Counted from the stretch's first letter, positions 32,490-48,771 are shown. The stretch: DNA of 64,000 nt from Dendrophyllia cribrosa (GCA_024195265.1 JAJLRJ010000002.1:48015252-48079251), one strand, 5' to 3'. Numbers and translations are program-made. The notes: generated by a model from the letters alone, not told the origin.

Positions 32490-34711
32490 CTTGTGTTAAT
32501 TTAAGACAAAATTGCAACTGATCTGTCATTACTGAGTGCGATGATATAGGAAATAAAACTCCTTGTTACCGTTGTCAACGCAACAATGCTATAATGAGGC
32601 AGTGTTGTATCGGGATTGCTTGAGATCATGATATTTCAGCACTAGTTCTATCATAGTTTCCTATGATGGGTATTAGTCCGTTACTTTCGGCACAGACCGT
32701 ACAGTGGTGTCTTTTTGACTATTACGATCTTGAGACCAAACTGAATAAATGTTCCTTGTTTTGTCACAAAATATTTTGTTTATTCCTCTTAAAATCATAC
32801 TTCCTCTTCCGTAGACAGTACAGTTCAAACACGCTTAAACGATTTAATGCGGTCGTATCAGGAGGCACAGTTCCGGCTATACGCTAAGAAAGGAACTCCA
32901 ATTTGAATAGCTCAATAGGTGTCACATTGTGTTGCTGACAATACGGCTAATGGAATAAAACATTGTATTCAAGTTTTTACTTTATAAAGCATAGCTCCCA
33001 GAAATGACTAGTTTTGATTTATGCTAATATTTATCTGATTCAGTCTCATTTTATATCGATTACACAAATTTTACATACATAGGAAGCCGCTTTAATTAAG
33101 TTGTTGTCACTCTTCCAATAACAACCCAAATGACGTAACCTCTCTTTGAAAAACGTCATTCAGCCTTGTAAATTGATCAAATAGGCTATGAAGGTCATTT
33201 TTTTTTAATTCACGCCCCTCAGGGTGAAATAACTTTCTAAGGACTAAAGTACAACAGACGGGGTTATCGGTATAAATTAATTTTAACTGCGTGTTTGTCT
33301 GTGGTTCTGTTTTCAAGGACGGTGTGGTCGAATTATGTATTGAAGTTGCTTCATACACATTGACATGACGGGAGTAAATTTTGTTGTGTGATCTAAGTCA
33401 CGTTTAGTTTGGTAAGTTGGTTCACATTTATACGAATTATGTTGTCGAAGTTGAAGCGATCAACATTGTGTCGGCGCTCAACATGAATATACTTGTATGA
33501 AAATCAGACTTCACAGTAGAAATTCAGTAATAGACTTGTGGGAGAACTTACTTAATAATCTATAATTTGGGATAATCATATGAGCTTAGCCGAAAAGCAA
33601 AGAACCCCCTAAATATAAGATATCGATCCTTTATGTCGCGGCAGTTATATGTTTCAATGTTTAAGTCGCTATGCAGTGATTCTGTTCTAATTTTATTCAG
33701 TAGATGTATAACCTATTTAAAACTTATAGTTTCTAAGTAATCGATAGACTTCTCACGACAGTGGACCGTAAACGGAGGGGAACGGTGGCATTTATTAATA
33801 CTGAACTAACAATGATTCTGCAAAATAAACCCGAACGCACTTCAAACCACTTGAGATTTATTTATTTTTGACTGTGGTTAATTTCGACCTTGGCAAACAG
33901 ATCAGAGCAAATGTAGATTTTATCAAGCCGCGTTGTTAAGCAGTAATTGTTTCCAAACGCTGGGATGATGCAGTGTGCCAGCTTTGTTGAAAAGGACGAT
34001 ATTATTGTGGATCATGCCCACTGACCATGCAGTTCCATCGAAATAACTTGAATCTGCTGATCGAAGATGGAGAGCTGTGCGCTGGCGTTTAAGCCAATTT
34101 GGCCGATTAACTTTTCAGATTCAAACCGTACGCCATGTGGTTTATAGCCGCTACACGGCCATTATTAATTGAAAAGCTAGTAGGGTACTACTCATTTCCT
34201 GGGGTGTTGTTTATTTATTAGTAATTTGCAAAAGGAATGCTGAGATTTTTTTCTCAGTCGGAGGCTGGGAAAGACATTTCTTAAACCATTCTAATAAAAA
34301 AGAAATGCACATTCCAGCAACTTTTTTTCTACGGTCATCTGAATATGATAGTGATAAAAGTGATAAGGATTTCGACAATTAACTGAACTCGTTGACAATC
34401 GCTAACAGGTCTGGGGCTCGTTTCTCGAAAGTCCCGATGACTTTTGGAGCCTGGAGCTATAAAATTAGAATCTACAGCTGCATGGTGGAGAAGCTTTTAG
34501 CCCACAAATCATCCCGGCATGTTTGGTCCGACTTGGAATTTTGCTGCTTAGCTTCAAAACCAACAAATTTTGAATCTTTAATGTAAGCATTGCACATATA
34601 AACTAGCTTTTCGGGTCCGAACAATTATCGGAACATTCAAGACAATGAAGGGAGGAATTTAAATGTCATATTTGAATTTGCTGATGTTTTTTTTTTACCT
34701 TGTTGTTTCAG
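32490..34711. other. Upstream region of the receptor gene
   Basis: No coding region is recognised. An acceptor with a strong pyrimidine tract (TTTTTTTTTTACCTTGTTGTTTCAG) ends at 34711, so the receptor mRNA probably has at least one non-coding exon somewhere in or upstream of this stretch. Its donor could not be identified. Confidence 0.45.
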
Positions 34712-34809
34712 TGCGTGCACTCAGAACTACAGGAAACGTCTTTAAAAGTGGGCACTGCTTCGAGCAGCAATAAATATATTGCTTTATATAAGTTACAAGA
34801 TTAAGACTC

Positions 34810-38326
<3,517 letters not shown>

Positions 38327-38476
38327 GAAGAATATAAATACCGTTTACTAACTGCACAAAAGTACAGTTTGAACGGTTTCCATTAACATCCATGAAATAT
38401 CTTATGCGCCTTTAATCGCATCAGGGAGATATCAGAACTTATAACTTGTAACTTTTACTTCCGTGAGGTCGCATTC

Positions 38477-38482
38477 AATAAA
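38477..38482 (+). promoter_or_regulatory. Candidate poly(A) signal of the receptor gene
   Basis: AATAAA about 150 bp after the receptor stop. A second AATAAA follows at about 38590. Which one is used cannot be decided from sequence. Confidence 0.45.
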
Positions 38483-39166
38483 GGTCTGCCGATGAAATCC
38501 TTAAGTGCGACCTGCAGTCAAAGTAAAGGCATTGAACAATAATTTCATTACAAGTGCTGTTCAATTCGGTGCTCTTCACTGTTTTACAACAATAAATACC
38601 TTTTTGGGACTGTAACATCAACTGACTCGTAACTCAGGTAGATAACTCCTGTCAGAACGCTAATCCGCTTCCCTAAATGGCATTCCCAAGGATGTTCACA
38701 ATAGGCGTTTTAGAGGGTACAATAATGTAGTTCTTGTAACACTTTTAATAGGCAGTAGTGGGACCTGTACTTTTCGCGAATAAATAATAAATAAATAAAT
38801 AAATAATTGAATGTCCGTTGCTATACTTTGTATTAAAGTAACACATGTTAGATTACGCGTTTTTCTTTTTCGCCAATCGTATATATCCTATAGCGAGGTC
38901 AGCAAAACGATATGCAAGAACTTTACTCAATCACCATAGCTTAGGGCGAAGCTCACAAAAAATAGGGAGCTTTATAACCAATCAGGACAGCAAGGAAAAC
39001 GTCATTAAAAAAACATTCGAGCTTTGTAACTATTTCAATTTGTTTAATTTCTCCAATGAACTGAATTGTCAAAGAAATGAATTCGCAGGGTCTGCCATCG
39101 ATTTGAAATAGATAAAGGAAAATTAACGGTCGTGTGTTCACGTTCTCCACAAAACCTATAATTTTG

Positions 39167-39452
39167 TCATTTGACGTTGTTGTTTTGGAGGGAACAGTTA
39201 AGAAATGTATCAAAATGTAAAATTATTTTCCGCTCATTAAGGTCTCACGGACGGATTTCTCGCGCGTTGCTAAGGAAGTGAAAAGTCATTTCCGGTGAAT
39301 GACGCAGGCATTTCGGCAGCCAATCAGAAAAAAACCCGCGAGAACCCACTAAAGCACAGATCTCTGGTCAGACGAATAGCGCATGCGTTGATAAAAATAT
39401 AAAATAAAATGACTTCCGGTTCAACCTCGTTCCCAGTACCCTCGTTTCAGAT
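39167..39452 (+). mobile_element. Second copy of the 274-bp insert
   Basis: Matches 37607-37880 along its whole length, with small changes (extra AAATATAAAAT after GCGTTGATA) and the same CCTCGTTCCCAGTACCCTCG end. The flanks are not a 53-bp duplication here. Confidence 0.7.
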
Positions 39453-40122
39453 TGCTTCCGGTTTGCAGAAAAATCCTAAATTCTTGGCGGTCTCTAACTT
39501 GATTCATTATTTTTCAATGTTACATTTATCTAACCTGGATATGGAATATAACTAAGTATGCGTCTGTTGAAATCATTTTCAATACAATTTTTATGGACAA
39601 ATCAATATTTTAAATATCTCTAAAAATCTATGTTTTAAATTAAAACACCGACGAAACCCATACTTACGATGATGGGAAAATGAATAAATACCATAACACC
39701 GTCAACGATTTTCCGATAAAATGCGACACATCAAAAATTTTAGACTTTTTCGTTATTGCTCACGTGATCATGGGCGTGGCTCGATGACGCCATTTTTGGG
39801 TTTAGGACTAAGTTGAAGATTTGACTGTATGTAAACGATTAAAATTAACAAAAATAAAAAGCCATTACTGTCCCTAGCAACGGGTCCGAAAATATATGTC
39901 AGTGAACCCTTAAACCCATTGTTTTGTCAGGAGCTTATTACAAGCTCCTGGTTTTGTACCGTTCTCGCTGCCGTCGCCGTCGTCGAACGGAGATCAGATC
40001 TAGGATGTGTACTATGTCTGGACCGGGCAATCTATATACAACAAGATGGAAAGCAATAAGTGTTTTTATAAATAATTATTGCATGAAATTCGTCAGTAAA
40101 ATGTAATAAGTTGTTCGTCAAA

Positions 40123-40284
40123 GGGCCTGGTCGCACTACAGTCAAAAACAAAAATTAGCCCGTGCAAAATGACATAAAAACAAAAACATTCCACGAAAAG
40201 CGTGTCACACCGGAGCGATTTCTTTGTTTTCCTCGATATTTGCACGGTATAATTTTTGTTTTTGACTGTAGTGCAACCAGGCCC
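40123..40284. mobile_element. 162-bp foldback MITE, GGGCCTGG termini
   Basis: Left arm GGGCCTGGTCGCACTACAGT then CAAAAACAAAAATTA. The right arm is its inverse, TTTTTGTTTTTGACTGTAGT then GCAACCAGGCCC. It is non-coding. No clear target duplication was found. Confidence 0.75.
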
Positions 40285-40631
40285 ATAGTTACGTGGCGCT
40301 TAAATTGAATACAAAACGAAAACATATTACTTTGGCTAGTTATTTTATTGTTTATGGCTTTAACCTTAAAATGCTAAAAAAAATTCGAGCGTTGTCATAT
40401 CTGGATCCCAGGACAGGATATTGCGCTCGTTCCCTGTTCTCCAGCCATTTTTAGAGAAAAAGCTAGAGGCAAATAAAAGTTTAACTGAACTTCCTTCACA
40501 TATGGACCGATATTACCAATCGAACAATCAATCAATCAATCAATCAATTAGCTAATCAATAAATTTGTCAACCAAACAAATACAAACAAAATGGTAAAAG
40601 ATTCAATTAAAGTTGTATAATTATATATTTT

Positions 40632-40888
40632 GTATACAGCTATTTCAATTAACGTTGTCGGGCGAAAGCTCAAAGCTCAAAGCCTACAAGTCAAGACCGA
40701 ACGAGTAAACCGAGTGCCTGTTCCAGGCATGCAGATAGTTGGGAGCGGCGAAACGAAAAGAAACGGCGCGAACTGGCGAATGAGCGATGCGACGAGCGGG
40801 AAAAACGTTTCTTTTGGGCCGATCCCAACTATCTTGGCTTGTAGCTTTGAGCTTTCATCCGACAACGTTAATTGAAATAGCTGTATAC
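40632..40888. mobile_element. Hairpin element 1 of 4
   Basis: Arms GTATACAGCTATTTCAATTA and ACGTTGTC at the left, with their inverse at the right (GACAACGTTAATTGAAATAG and CTGTATAC). The interior also pairs (AGCTCAAAGC, CAAGTC against CTTGTAGCTTTGAGCT; TTGGGA against TCCCAA). Confidence 0.75.
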
Positions 40889-41126
40889 ACCTAATTGCAA
40901 TAACGTTGTCATAGAAAAATGAAAACTGAAAAAAGCCAAATAGGAATTAATTAGCTTTATCATAACAGCGCCGACACGCGGCACGGTTAAGCGTGCAGCG
41001 ACTATTGTTAATTTAAATTAAGCGTGCAGCGGCTATTGTTATTTGTATGTCTAATTAATTCCTATTGGCCTTTTTTCATTTTTCGTTTTTACATTTTCGA
41101 TGACAACGTTATTGCAATTAGGTGTA
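40889..41126. mobile_element. Hairpin element 2 of 4
   Basis: Begins next to the end of hairpin 1. Left arm CACCTAATTGCAATAACGTT, right arm AACGTTATTGCAATTAGGTG. Inner arms GGAATTAATTAG against CTAATTAATTCC. AAGCGTGCAGCG is repeated directly in the loop. Confidence 0.75.
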
Positions 41127-41265
41127 TATGTTGTAGTTCAATTTTATCCTTGGTTCGATTTTCATGTTCCTTTGTTTTATATTCATTATCATATATTAAC
41201 ATAGAAAAGAACAAAGGAAAATCAAAATTGAACCAAGGATAAATTTGAACTACAACATATATATA
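41124..41265. mobile_element. Hairpin element 3 of 4
   Basis: Left arm GTATATGTTGTAGTTCAA then TTATCCTTGGTTC. Right arm GAACCAAGGATAA then TTTGAACTACAACATATATA. It starts inside the last bases of hairpin 2. Confidence 0.8.
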
Positions 41266-41308
41266 CAGCTATTTGCAAAAACATTGGACCCACCACAAAT
41301 ATATCGAT

Positions 41309-41460
41309 GTATATGTTGTGGGTCAAAATTTTCCTTGGTTTAAAATTTACTTTCCTTTGTTTTTGGGTATAAAAATGCATGATAATGTGTGATAATGAGT
41401 TTTAAACAAAGGAAAGTAAATTTTGAACCAAGGAAAATTTTGACCCACAACATCTACATA
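41309..41460. mobile_element. Hairpin element 4 of 4
   Basis: Left arm GTATATGTTGTGGGTCAAAA then TTTCCTTGGTT. Right arm AACCAAGGAAAATTTTGACC then CACAACATCTACATA. The CCTTGGTT and TTCCTTTGTTTT blocks are shared with hairpin 3, so the two are related. Confidence 0.8.
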
Positions 41461-42589
41461 TAGCGATAATCAAAGGCCTACTACTTTTGTTTTATGATTT
41501 ATAAATCTAAATTCGAATTATAAAAGTTAACGTGTGTAAACAGTAAACACCGCCATAACCGAGGTATTGTTTGCGAGTATTGGGCCAGAAATGTGATGGA
41601 TCTATATAATGATATATTTGAGGTGAGTAAAAATGTACTAAAAACTATTATAATTAATTTTTTTATGTAATTATTATTGTTATACTGACGACTAAGACGG
41701 CTTAACTACTATAAAAATACAAATGTTAACGACATAAAACTGGCATAAACGACATAAACGTTCTCTTAAACCAATTACAAAATAGAGCAGTTTTCAATTG
41801 ACTGTCAAAAGTAATTACACAATTGCTTTGGTTTTGCATTGCTACGCTTTGTGATTGGCTAAAAAATCTCGCGCCACTTTCTCCACCAATCAGAAGTAAA
41901 ACCAAAACCAATCGTGACTTGCTCGCACGCGTTTTCCCGCGCTTGGCGCCGGCGACATGTAATTGCTTCGAGCTCTGATTGGTTCATTGGATTGTTTACG
42001 ACTGCTGTGATTGGTCAGAGTAATTACTTTGGTTTTGGTTTTACGACACTCAATTGAAAACTGCTCTAAGTAATATAAATTGATTAATATTTTTAAAATT
42101 ACGCACATAACTGTTTTTCATATTTATTTTGAAAAGAAACAAAGTGATAATATAGACCTCTCCTCAGTCCTGTAGAAGAGAGGAGAAATAATCCAAAAGT
42201 CATTATCACTAGGGCTCAAAATCATCAATGAAACGACACCAGCCTATTTAATTAAGTGACCTTTTCTCATAAAATTATCTCGGAATCGGCATGCTGACCA
42301 TAATTTTACAGTATCAACAGAAGACATCGCCGCAGTACCAAGAGCTAGGACAGATCATAATAGAAATGCCTTTACTTTTAATTACCGAATTAAAAATCTA
42401 GTATTCATTTCCAGATCAAATGAAATCTGAAAAGTATATAGAAAACTTATGACCCTATTAAGGCTACGGAGGGCGGATTGTCCGAGCTGACTTTGAACTT
42501 TTATAACTGTGAATGGATTTAACCAATTCCCATCAATAAATGATTTAATTATAATTTATGATTATTATAGCATTTTTTTTAATTCTGAT

Positions 42590-42805
42590 TAATTTTGACT
42601 CAATTTAGCGTTTTTTTTTTAGATGATGGAAATCCAAGATGGCGAATCCAAGATTGCGGCCATTCGAAATCATGACGCAATTCCTGTGTCATGAAACGTC
42701 ATTAAGTTGACCACAAATTTAATATTCTAGAAGTTATGGATTGTGTACGATTTCCGCCACTTCCGGTCAAAGAGACCAAGAAGCCTGATCTGGATAGGGT
42801 TTAAA
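42590..42805. repeat. Diverged copy of the YY1-motif repeat
   Basis: AATCCAAGATGGCGAATCCAAGATTGCGGCC near 42631-42661 matches the tandem motif of 27476-28044. The context before it (ATTTTGACTCAATTTAGCG) and after it (a TGACGTCAT-like block, then GGATAGGGTTTAA) is in the same order. It is more diverged than the copy at 59808. Confidence 0.55.
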
Positions 42806-42874
42806 AAATGAAACTCAATCTATACATATTGCCTTAACTTTAAGAATTATACCTTAGTTATAAGTAACAATTTA

Positions 42875-42973
42875 TAAACCATCTGAAAGCAATGGTCACA
42901 TGACACATCTCCGCGATATGGCCAGTACCTTACGCATGCGCAAAGTAACAGTCTGAGACTTTCAGATGGTTTA
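42875..42973. mobile_element. 99-bp MITE with TAAACCATCTGAAAG ends
   Basis: Perfect 15-bp inverted ends (TAAACCATCTGAAAG at the left, CTTTCAGATGGTTTA at the right) around a CATGCGC-containing loop. No coding sequence. Confidence 0.65.
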
Positions 42974-42995
42974 GTTCTTTATAGTTTTAGCTTTG

Positions 42996-44009
42996 AATAG
43001 CGTTCCGCCCAGGTGACGTAATATTTGGCAGCATTGCATTGTGGGATCGAAATGCGGACAAATATTTCAAAATGGCTGCCTCGGAAACACCAGTTTTTGC
43101 GATTCTTGTACATGTTCACGGTGGGAAATTTTTGATCAAAATTGGGCCAAGTTTTTTTGTTACAAATTATCTTCGTGAGTTTTTATCCTTTTGGCCTCAA
43201 ATTTTCCACAATAACATATATTCTCGTGGTCTATGGTTTGTTCTTTTTGTTTTTCAGTTTTCGGTATTTTTGGCGGGAAAGTGACGTCACGAATATTGGG
43301 CCAAAATTTAAATTTCACATTTTGATACATTCAATGGCTGCTGCTGAAAGAGCAAGCTCACACAAGTCCAAAGCCGAAGAGATAACCAAAACATTTTTAT
43401 TTCAGTCAAGAGATATCATTAGTTAAAATTTGCATTTGTGCTATTTTTAGTAACAAAATGGCGGGAATTTTGAAATTCAAACACTGAATTATATCTTTTT
43501 GACTGAATCAAGGTATTTTAGTTATCTCTTCGGTTTTGAACTTGTTTCAGCTTGCTCTTTCAGCAGCAGCCATTAAATGTATCAAAATGTAAAATTTGAA
43601 TTTTGGCCCAATATTCGTGACGTCACTTTCCCGCCAAAAATACCAAAAACTGAAAAAACAAAAAGAACAAACCATAAATTAAATAGCTGTTATTGTGGAA
43701 AAAATACCAAAAACTGAAAAAACAAAAAGAAAAAACCATAAATTAAATATCTGTTATTGTGGAAAATTTGAGGCCAATAGGATAAAAACTCACGAAGATA
43801 ATTTGTAACAAAAAAACATGGCCCAATTTCGATCCAAAATTTCCCACCGTGTTGAGGATAATTGTCGAGTTGTACGCAAGAACAGTGCTTCGTAGCACCT
43901 GATTTTTTCATAGCTTCCTGCATAGTTCTTGAATGTTAAATTTGTACGCATTTCAACCCCATGATGCTGCGCGAGTTTTCTATTTTTAGAATCTGGGCGG
44001 AACGCTATT
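42996..44009. mobile_element. 1-kb foldback element
   Basis: Outer ends AATAGCGTTCCGCCCAG and the inverse CTGGGCGGAACGCTATT. Long arms (about 43083-43360 against 43550-43900) pair over roughly 270 bp, including GGTGGGAAATTTTTGATC, TTCGTGAGTTTTTATCC, GGCGGGAAAGTGACGTCACG and ATGGCTGCTGCTGAAAGAGC with their inverses. The right arm contains a local tandem duplication of about 60 bp (43636-43763). The open frames crossing the arms are mirror images and not genes. Confidence 0.8.
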
Positions 44010-44061
44010 ATATCATATTGATCAATGAATTAAAGCTATCATGGATAAATAAATCTAGATT

Positions 44062-47000
44062 TCAGACGTACAAGGCGTATATGTCCATGCAAGTCTCCCC
44101 ACCATTGTCACTTTCAAAAACATTAAGCAGATCTTCGACGTACCAAACCTTAAACTCTTGACCAGTAGCTACTCTCAGGGGTACGGAGAGGTTGTTGAAT
44201 GTCAGTTCAGGTGAATCAGAACGCATACCGGGTAGTGTGTATGTTTTTGCCTCAGATATTTGCGGGAATACAACTGTATTGTTATCGCTAGTGACAACAG
44301 TTGCAAGGCTTTCTCCCACAGCGCATCCACAATAACTAAAACGGTTATTATCAGACCTTTTACAAGACACCTTGCCTCTTAAATGTACTAATTTAACTGA
44401 GGCGATAAAACCGTTAAGCTGCATGGTGAACGCTCCGTAAGAATCACCCTGGGCTCCAAAACACACTTCGTTTATGTTGACTTTGAGCCAAGTAGGAACT
44501 GAAACAAACACAAGAAATGCATTTTAAAATTCAATTAAACAGCAAGTAACAAGGAGGCTTTTGAGTGTTATTTTCTTATGGTTACAGTCCCCTCTGAAGT
44601 CAAGGCTCGAGTCGCGAACTCAGTCCAGCTCAGTCGATTTGAAACGTTAACGCACCGCTAGGCACTTTCAATGAAACTATTTCTTTCTAACTTTACCTTT
44701 TATGCCACAGAACTCTCCAATGTATCCAGGAAAACAACGGCAAACAAATCCATGGGTTTCGTACAGTGGATGACACGTGGAGCCATTCTGACACGGGGCG
44801 TACTCACAGGGGCTCTAAACAATAAAACACGAAATGACACATTCACTTCCTGAGTCAATAGACCAATTTCGATATATTAAAATTCATACTTGGCTCCGAG
44901 GCTTGGGCAATAAAACAAAAGAAATGAATAATTCAACGCTGAACCTTAATGTGATTTCTTTTGTTTTATTCCCCCAAGCCGCGGAGCCAAGTATGAATTT
45001 TGATATATCGAAATTGGTCTATTATGGGAACATGTAGTGTAGCTCTAACTTTTGAGTCAGTGGACAAAATCCTATGGTATGAACATTTAAATGAAACCTC
45101 TTCGGCAAAACTTTTGCATGGTACCATTTGTTTTTCAATATTTAACAAAATGATATTTGGGATGTTTTTCTTGAATTTTGGTTTGTAAGCACCCTTGGGT
45201 GTTAAAGAGATAATACCTGTCAGTTTCATTTACTCCGTGATCTTTTAAATTAATTTTATTTTCCTTTTTTTTTTATTGAACATTACTAGCTTTTACATTT
45301 ACATTTGCATAGAAAAAATAAATTAACAAGGTAACAGAAAAACAACAGGGTAATAGCTTTAGACAAAGGCAATAAGGTAAACAAGTAAAGTATAATTACA
45401 GAACATTGAATTGATGATGAAAAGAAAAGAAAATAATGTGTCAGGCATATGCCGGTAGTAACTGCTTGGATATGAAAAGATTCAAAAAGGTGGACTGAGA
45501 GATATGGTTAAACAAAACCTATCGAAAAACCGCAGCTAAAGATGAAGAGAGCAGTGATGTACTATGAAATAATTTTTTTAAAAAGCATTAAAAAGAGGCC
45601 ATTTTTTTTGGAAAAACGCTACCTTGTTTTGTTTCTATATCATATACAGATTTCGCATTTCGGAGGAAGCCCGTCATACGAGGTAAAAGTTATTTTGATT
45701 TGCTTTTGAAAGGTAAACTGTTTGATTTTCTGACCAGTCTACTGATTTAATGATTGAACGAACGAACGGACGAATGAATGAATAAATGAATGAATGAAGG
45801 TCTGGATGGATAGATAGATGGATGGAAGGGGAGAAGCTAAAGAAAAGATGGATCTGAACAGATGAATCGGTGTGTCCATCTATTAATGTTAAATGAACAC
45901 AGTGTTAAGTTTCTAAAACATCTTTCGGATGAATCACATCTATCATCAGTTTGAAGTGGATTATAACCACTAACTGGTTACAATCTAATAACCGCACGGG
46001 AATCATCAGATATAATTTGAGACGTGCTAAATCTTTAATGCAATGCAATAGACAATATTCGTGTTCTCGGTATTGCTTGCAATGGATACTCATGCGGGGA
46101 AATATATCAAAAAATATTCGCATGTGAAAAGATTGTCCCGCATGAACCTCGACTGCAAGCTACAATTCCAGTTCAATACCGAGAAAACGAATATTCTTGT
46201 CTATTCTTTAACACAATTGGCGTTTTCGTCAGTGTTATTCGCTATTGTGGCACTTCAAATTCGGAATTTTAAATCCTAAATTTTAGTTTTACTAATTCTC
46301 TTCTCTAAATTATCAAAAAAAAAAAATAGAAAAACAAAACAACATAACATCTGCTTACAAAGTATAGGAGACATTTTTAGATTTATAAAAATAGCTCTAA
46401 CGTAAGGTAGAAATTAGACTGCAAAACATTCGTATTTTTTGCGTTGGTCATACGAATGCGCGCGGTCTTTGAACGAAAGGTCTGGAGCGAGTGTGAATAT
46501 GGAGAGTGAGACTGGGGATGCGGGAGTGTGAGGCTCGCGCGCTTCGTGCGCGGGTATCCACGCTTCAGACGCTTTTGGCGCTTCGCGCCTTTGCGAGCGA
46601 GCCAGCGGAAAAAACGACTGTTTTGCAGTCTAGGCAGAAACGTTTATATTTAACTACACTTCTTACATCTAGCGTATTCACGAAAATCACCCAAAATGTG
46701 CCGCTAGCTAAATACAAATAAGAAAACTAGAAAGCCTTCAGCTCCCAAAAATAGCGTTTCGCTTTTAAATGAAACGTTGCAAAGAGCTAATCACCAACCA
46801 CTCTGGCTTTCAGCCAATGTCAAAAACGTCTGACTGCTCGTTGGTTCACCTCCTTCAGGATTTCAGAGTAACTGATAATATATAACGTAACAGATAAAAA
46901 TTATATCGCTAAATAAAACGAAAGAGTTATGTAGTGCGTTTCAGTTACAACAAAGACCTCTTAAATATAAATAATATAAATGATAAAGCTTTAAAATAAT

Positions 47001-47373
47001 GCAATCTTACCGGAATACTGTAGTGATAATACTCTGCACTGGGTTCAAAATGTTTAAAATGGCGAAACTTGTCAGAAGCCAGTAACGCGCAAAAGTGTTT
47101 TCCTTCAAAATCTGCTTGCAGTCCAAAGTTAAAAGATCGACATCCTACGGTCACGAGGCAATTTAGGGCGCATTTTATAGAATCATACACGAAGTCACCG
47201 TTGATGTGTTGTATTTTTAAGAACCGATGACGATTTTCGATAAAACTTGCATATCCAGATGAATATCCATCGAGAATACTTCTTAAATCATTTTGATCTT
47301 CTTTCACAGGGCTACTATCCATTACAAACATTAAAGAGCAAAATGACGCGAAATATATTCTCGAAAATTTCAT
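44062..47373 (-). CDS. Secreted PAN-EGF protein, paralogue A
   Basis: Three exons: 47373-47011 (phase 0), 44814-44697 (phase 1) and 44498-44062; 305 residues. Exon 1 has an N-terminal hydrophobic signal peptide (MKFSRIYFASFCSLMFV) and a PAN/apple-like domain with Cys68, Cys72, Cys78 and Cys95 (ALNC, GCRSFNFG, HFCALL). Exon 2 is a single EGF domain (CEYAPCQNGSTC ... GFVCRCFPGYIGEFC, six Cys). Exon 3 is an unrecognised Cys-bearing domain of about 145 residues with VCFGAQGDSYGAF, SDSPELTFNNLSVPLRVA and VWY. The protein is probably extracellular, with PAN and EGF modules for protein or glycan binding. Splice sites are standard (GTAAGA, TTTAG; GTAAAG, TTTCAG). Its paralogue lies 3.8 kb upstream in the same orientation. 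The role is unknown. Confidence 0.88.
44857..45023. mobile_element. 167-bp foldback MITE in intron 1 of paralogue A
   Basis: Almost perfect palindrome. AATAGACCAATTTCGATATA, TTCATACTTGGCTCCG and TAAAACAAAAGAAAT are mirrored at the right end, finishing GGTCTATT. It is 43 bp from the start of exon 2, within the intron. Confidence 0.85.
45745..45835. repeat. Degenerate tetranucleotide repeat in intron 1 of paralogue A
   Basis: GAACGAACGAACGGACGAAT, then GAATGAATAAATGAATGAAT, then TGGATGGATAGATAGATGG. A longer tract of the same kind lies in the corresponding intron of paralogue B. Confidence 0.8.
46047..46205. mobile_element. 159-bp foldback MITE, diverged copy
   Basis: Same family as 28393-28560 and 48772-48937: AATAGACAATATTCGTGTTC at the left and AATATTCTTGTCTATT at the right. 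The arms are more diverged (TTGCTTGCAATGG; GTTCAATACCGAG). It lies in intron 1 of paralogue A. Confidence 0.7.
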
Positions 47374-48771
47374 GTTTTCACCGTCTTGTATTTTGTAATT
47401 GGTTTATGTTACGTTTGTAGCGGTAACTTATGTAAAAAAAGGTGAATAACAAAGATGGTGTCTCGACATAGATAATGAAATGTAGTGTGTCAACTTTCCG
47501 CCAGTTATAATTAAATAAATAATCGGTAGTGCCCCTTTATTTATATAAACAACTGCATGGGAACATCTGCCTTCGCATCTACGCATCTGTGGCAGATGTA
47601 AATCATAGCGTCATCCTTCATTTAGCATTTTAAAGATCACAATTTTGTAATGTACCAGCCTAATAGGTCAAGAAAATTTTAGCTGAGAACGAAAATATTT
47701 AAACAAGTAATAGATTTAAACCATTACCTAGCCGTAAAATGGACAAGACTAAATTTCATTTGCGTTTTCATTTTCGAATTCTGAGAGCAATTGTGTAATT
47801 AGGCTTACAAACCAATTTAAATTTAATAACATTGTGACATCAAAGTGCTGATAAAGATTATTCTTGGTCATTATCGGATCCTTATTTTTAATAAGAACTG
47901 CGAAGATCGAAACGCATATATGGAACCTACAAAAAAACTCATTTTGCATGTTAATACGTTTGCTCGATCTCTCTCGCTAATGGAAACCCATATATGTATG
48001 TATTCTTTTGTTAAAGAAAAGGAATAGAACCATTTAGCAATAAATATTTCCTCAATCCATTTCATACATGTTTCAAGTTACTTCTCGTCAATAGTTTGAC
48101 ATGGTTCTATTGCGCAGGCTCTTTGCTTGCTAATAAAAACCAAGATACTCCTTACTCCTTAAGAATAAACGATGAAAATCTTGGTTTTAAGAAAAAAATG
48201 ACAAACAATAAGAACGTTAGCAGCATAATTTACTTGAGTTCTTAGCTTGGGTCTTCTGTATGACGCAGGGCCTTGTTGGATTCCTACTAATAAAAGTTTT
48301 TAATAAGTCCGATATTTAGAAAACAAAAGGCTGATATGTTACTATTAAGGAGGCTCGTACCCATTTCTCAAGTCCACACCCTTTCAATTTTAATGGCTTG
48401 CGTTTTATACGAATAGCAATGACAACAGCACTGATGAAGACAACGTCGGAAACGTCACGTTTCATCAAGTGCCGGATGCAGAAATAACACGCTTTGACAA
48501 TGGTTTATGATTGTCTAACTCTGGTTATTTGTTGCAATCGGCGTAGCATCTGTTCCTTATTTAGATATAAAATAGCGCAAAGCAGAATTCTTAGGTAAAA
48601 TATAAAGTTGTCACGCTGTTCTTGCGTGTGACATATTAAAGAAGCACTGTTTCTACATTTCGTTTATAAATATCCAAATTGGGATATGTTCTTCTTGGCA
48701 ATTTTAAAGAGACCCTCGGTATGGCTGCTTCACAGCGTAATACCGCGACATCGAGTGCGTAATGTTATTAC

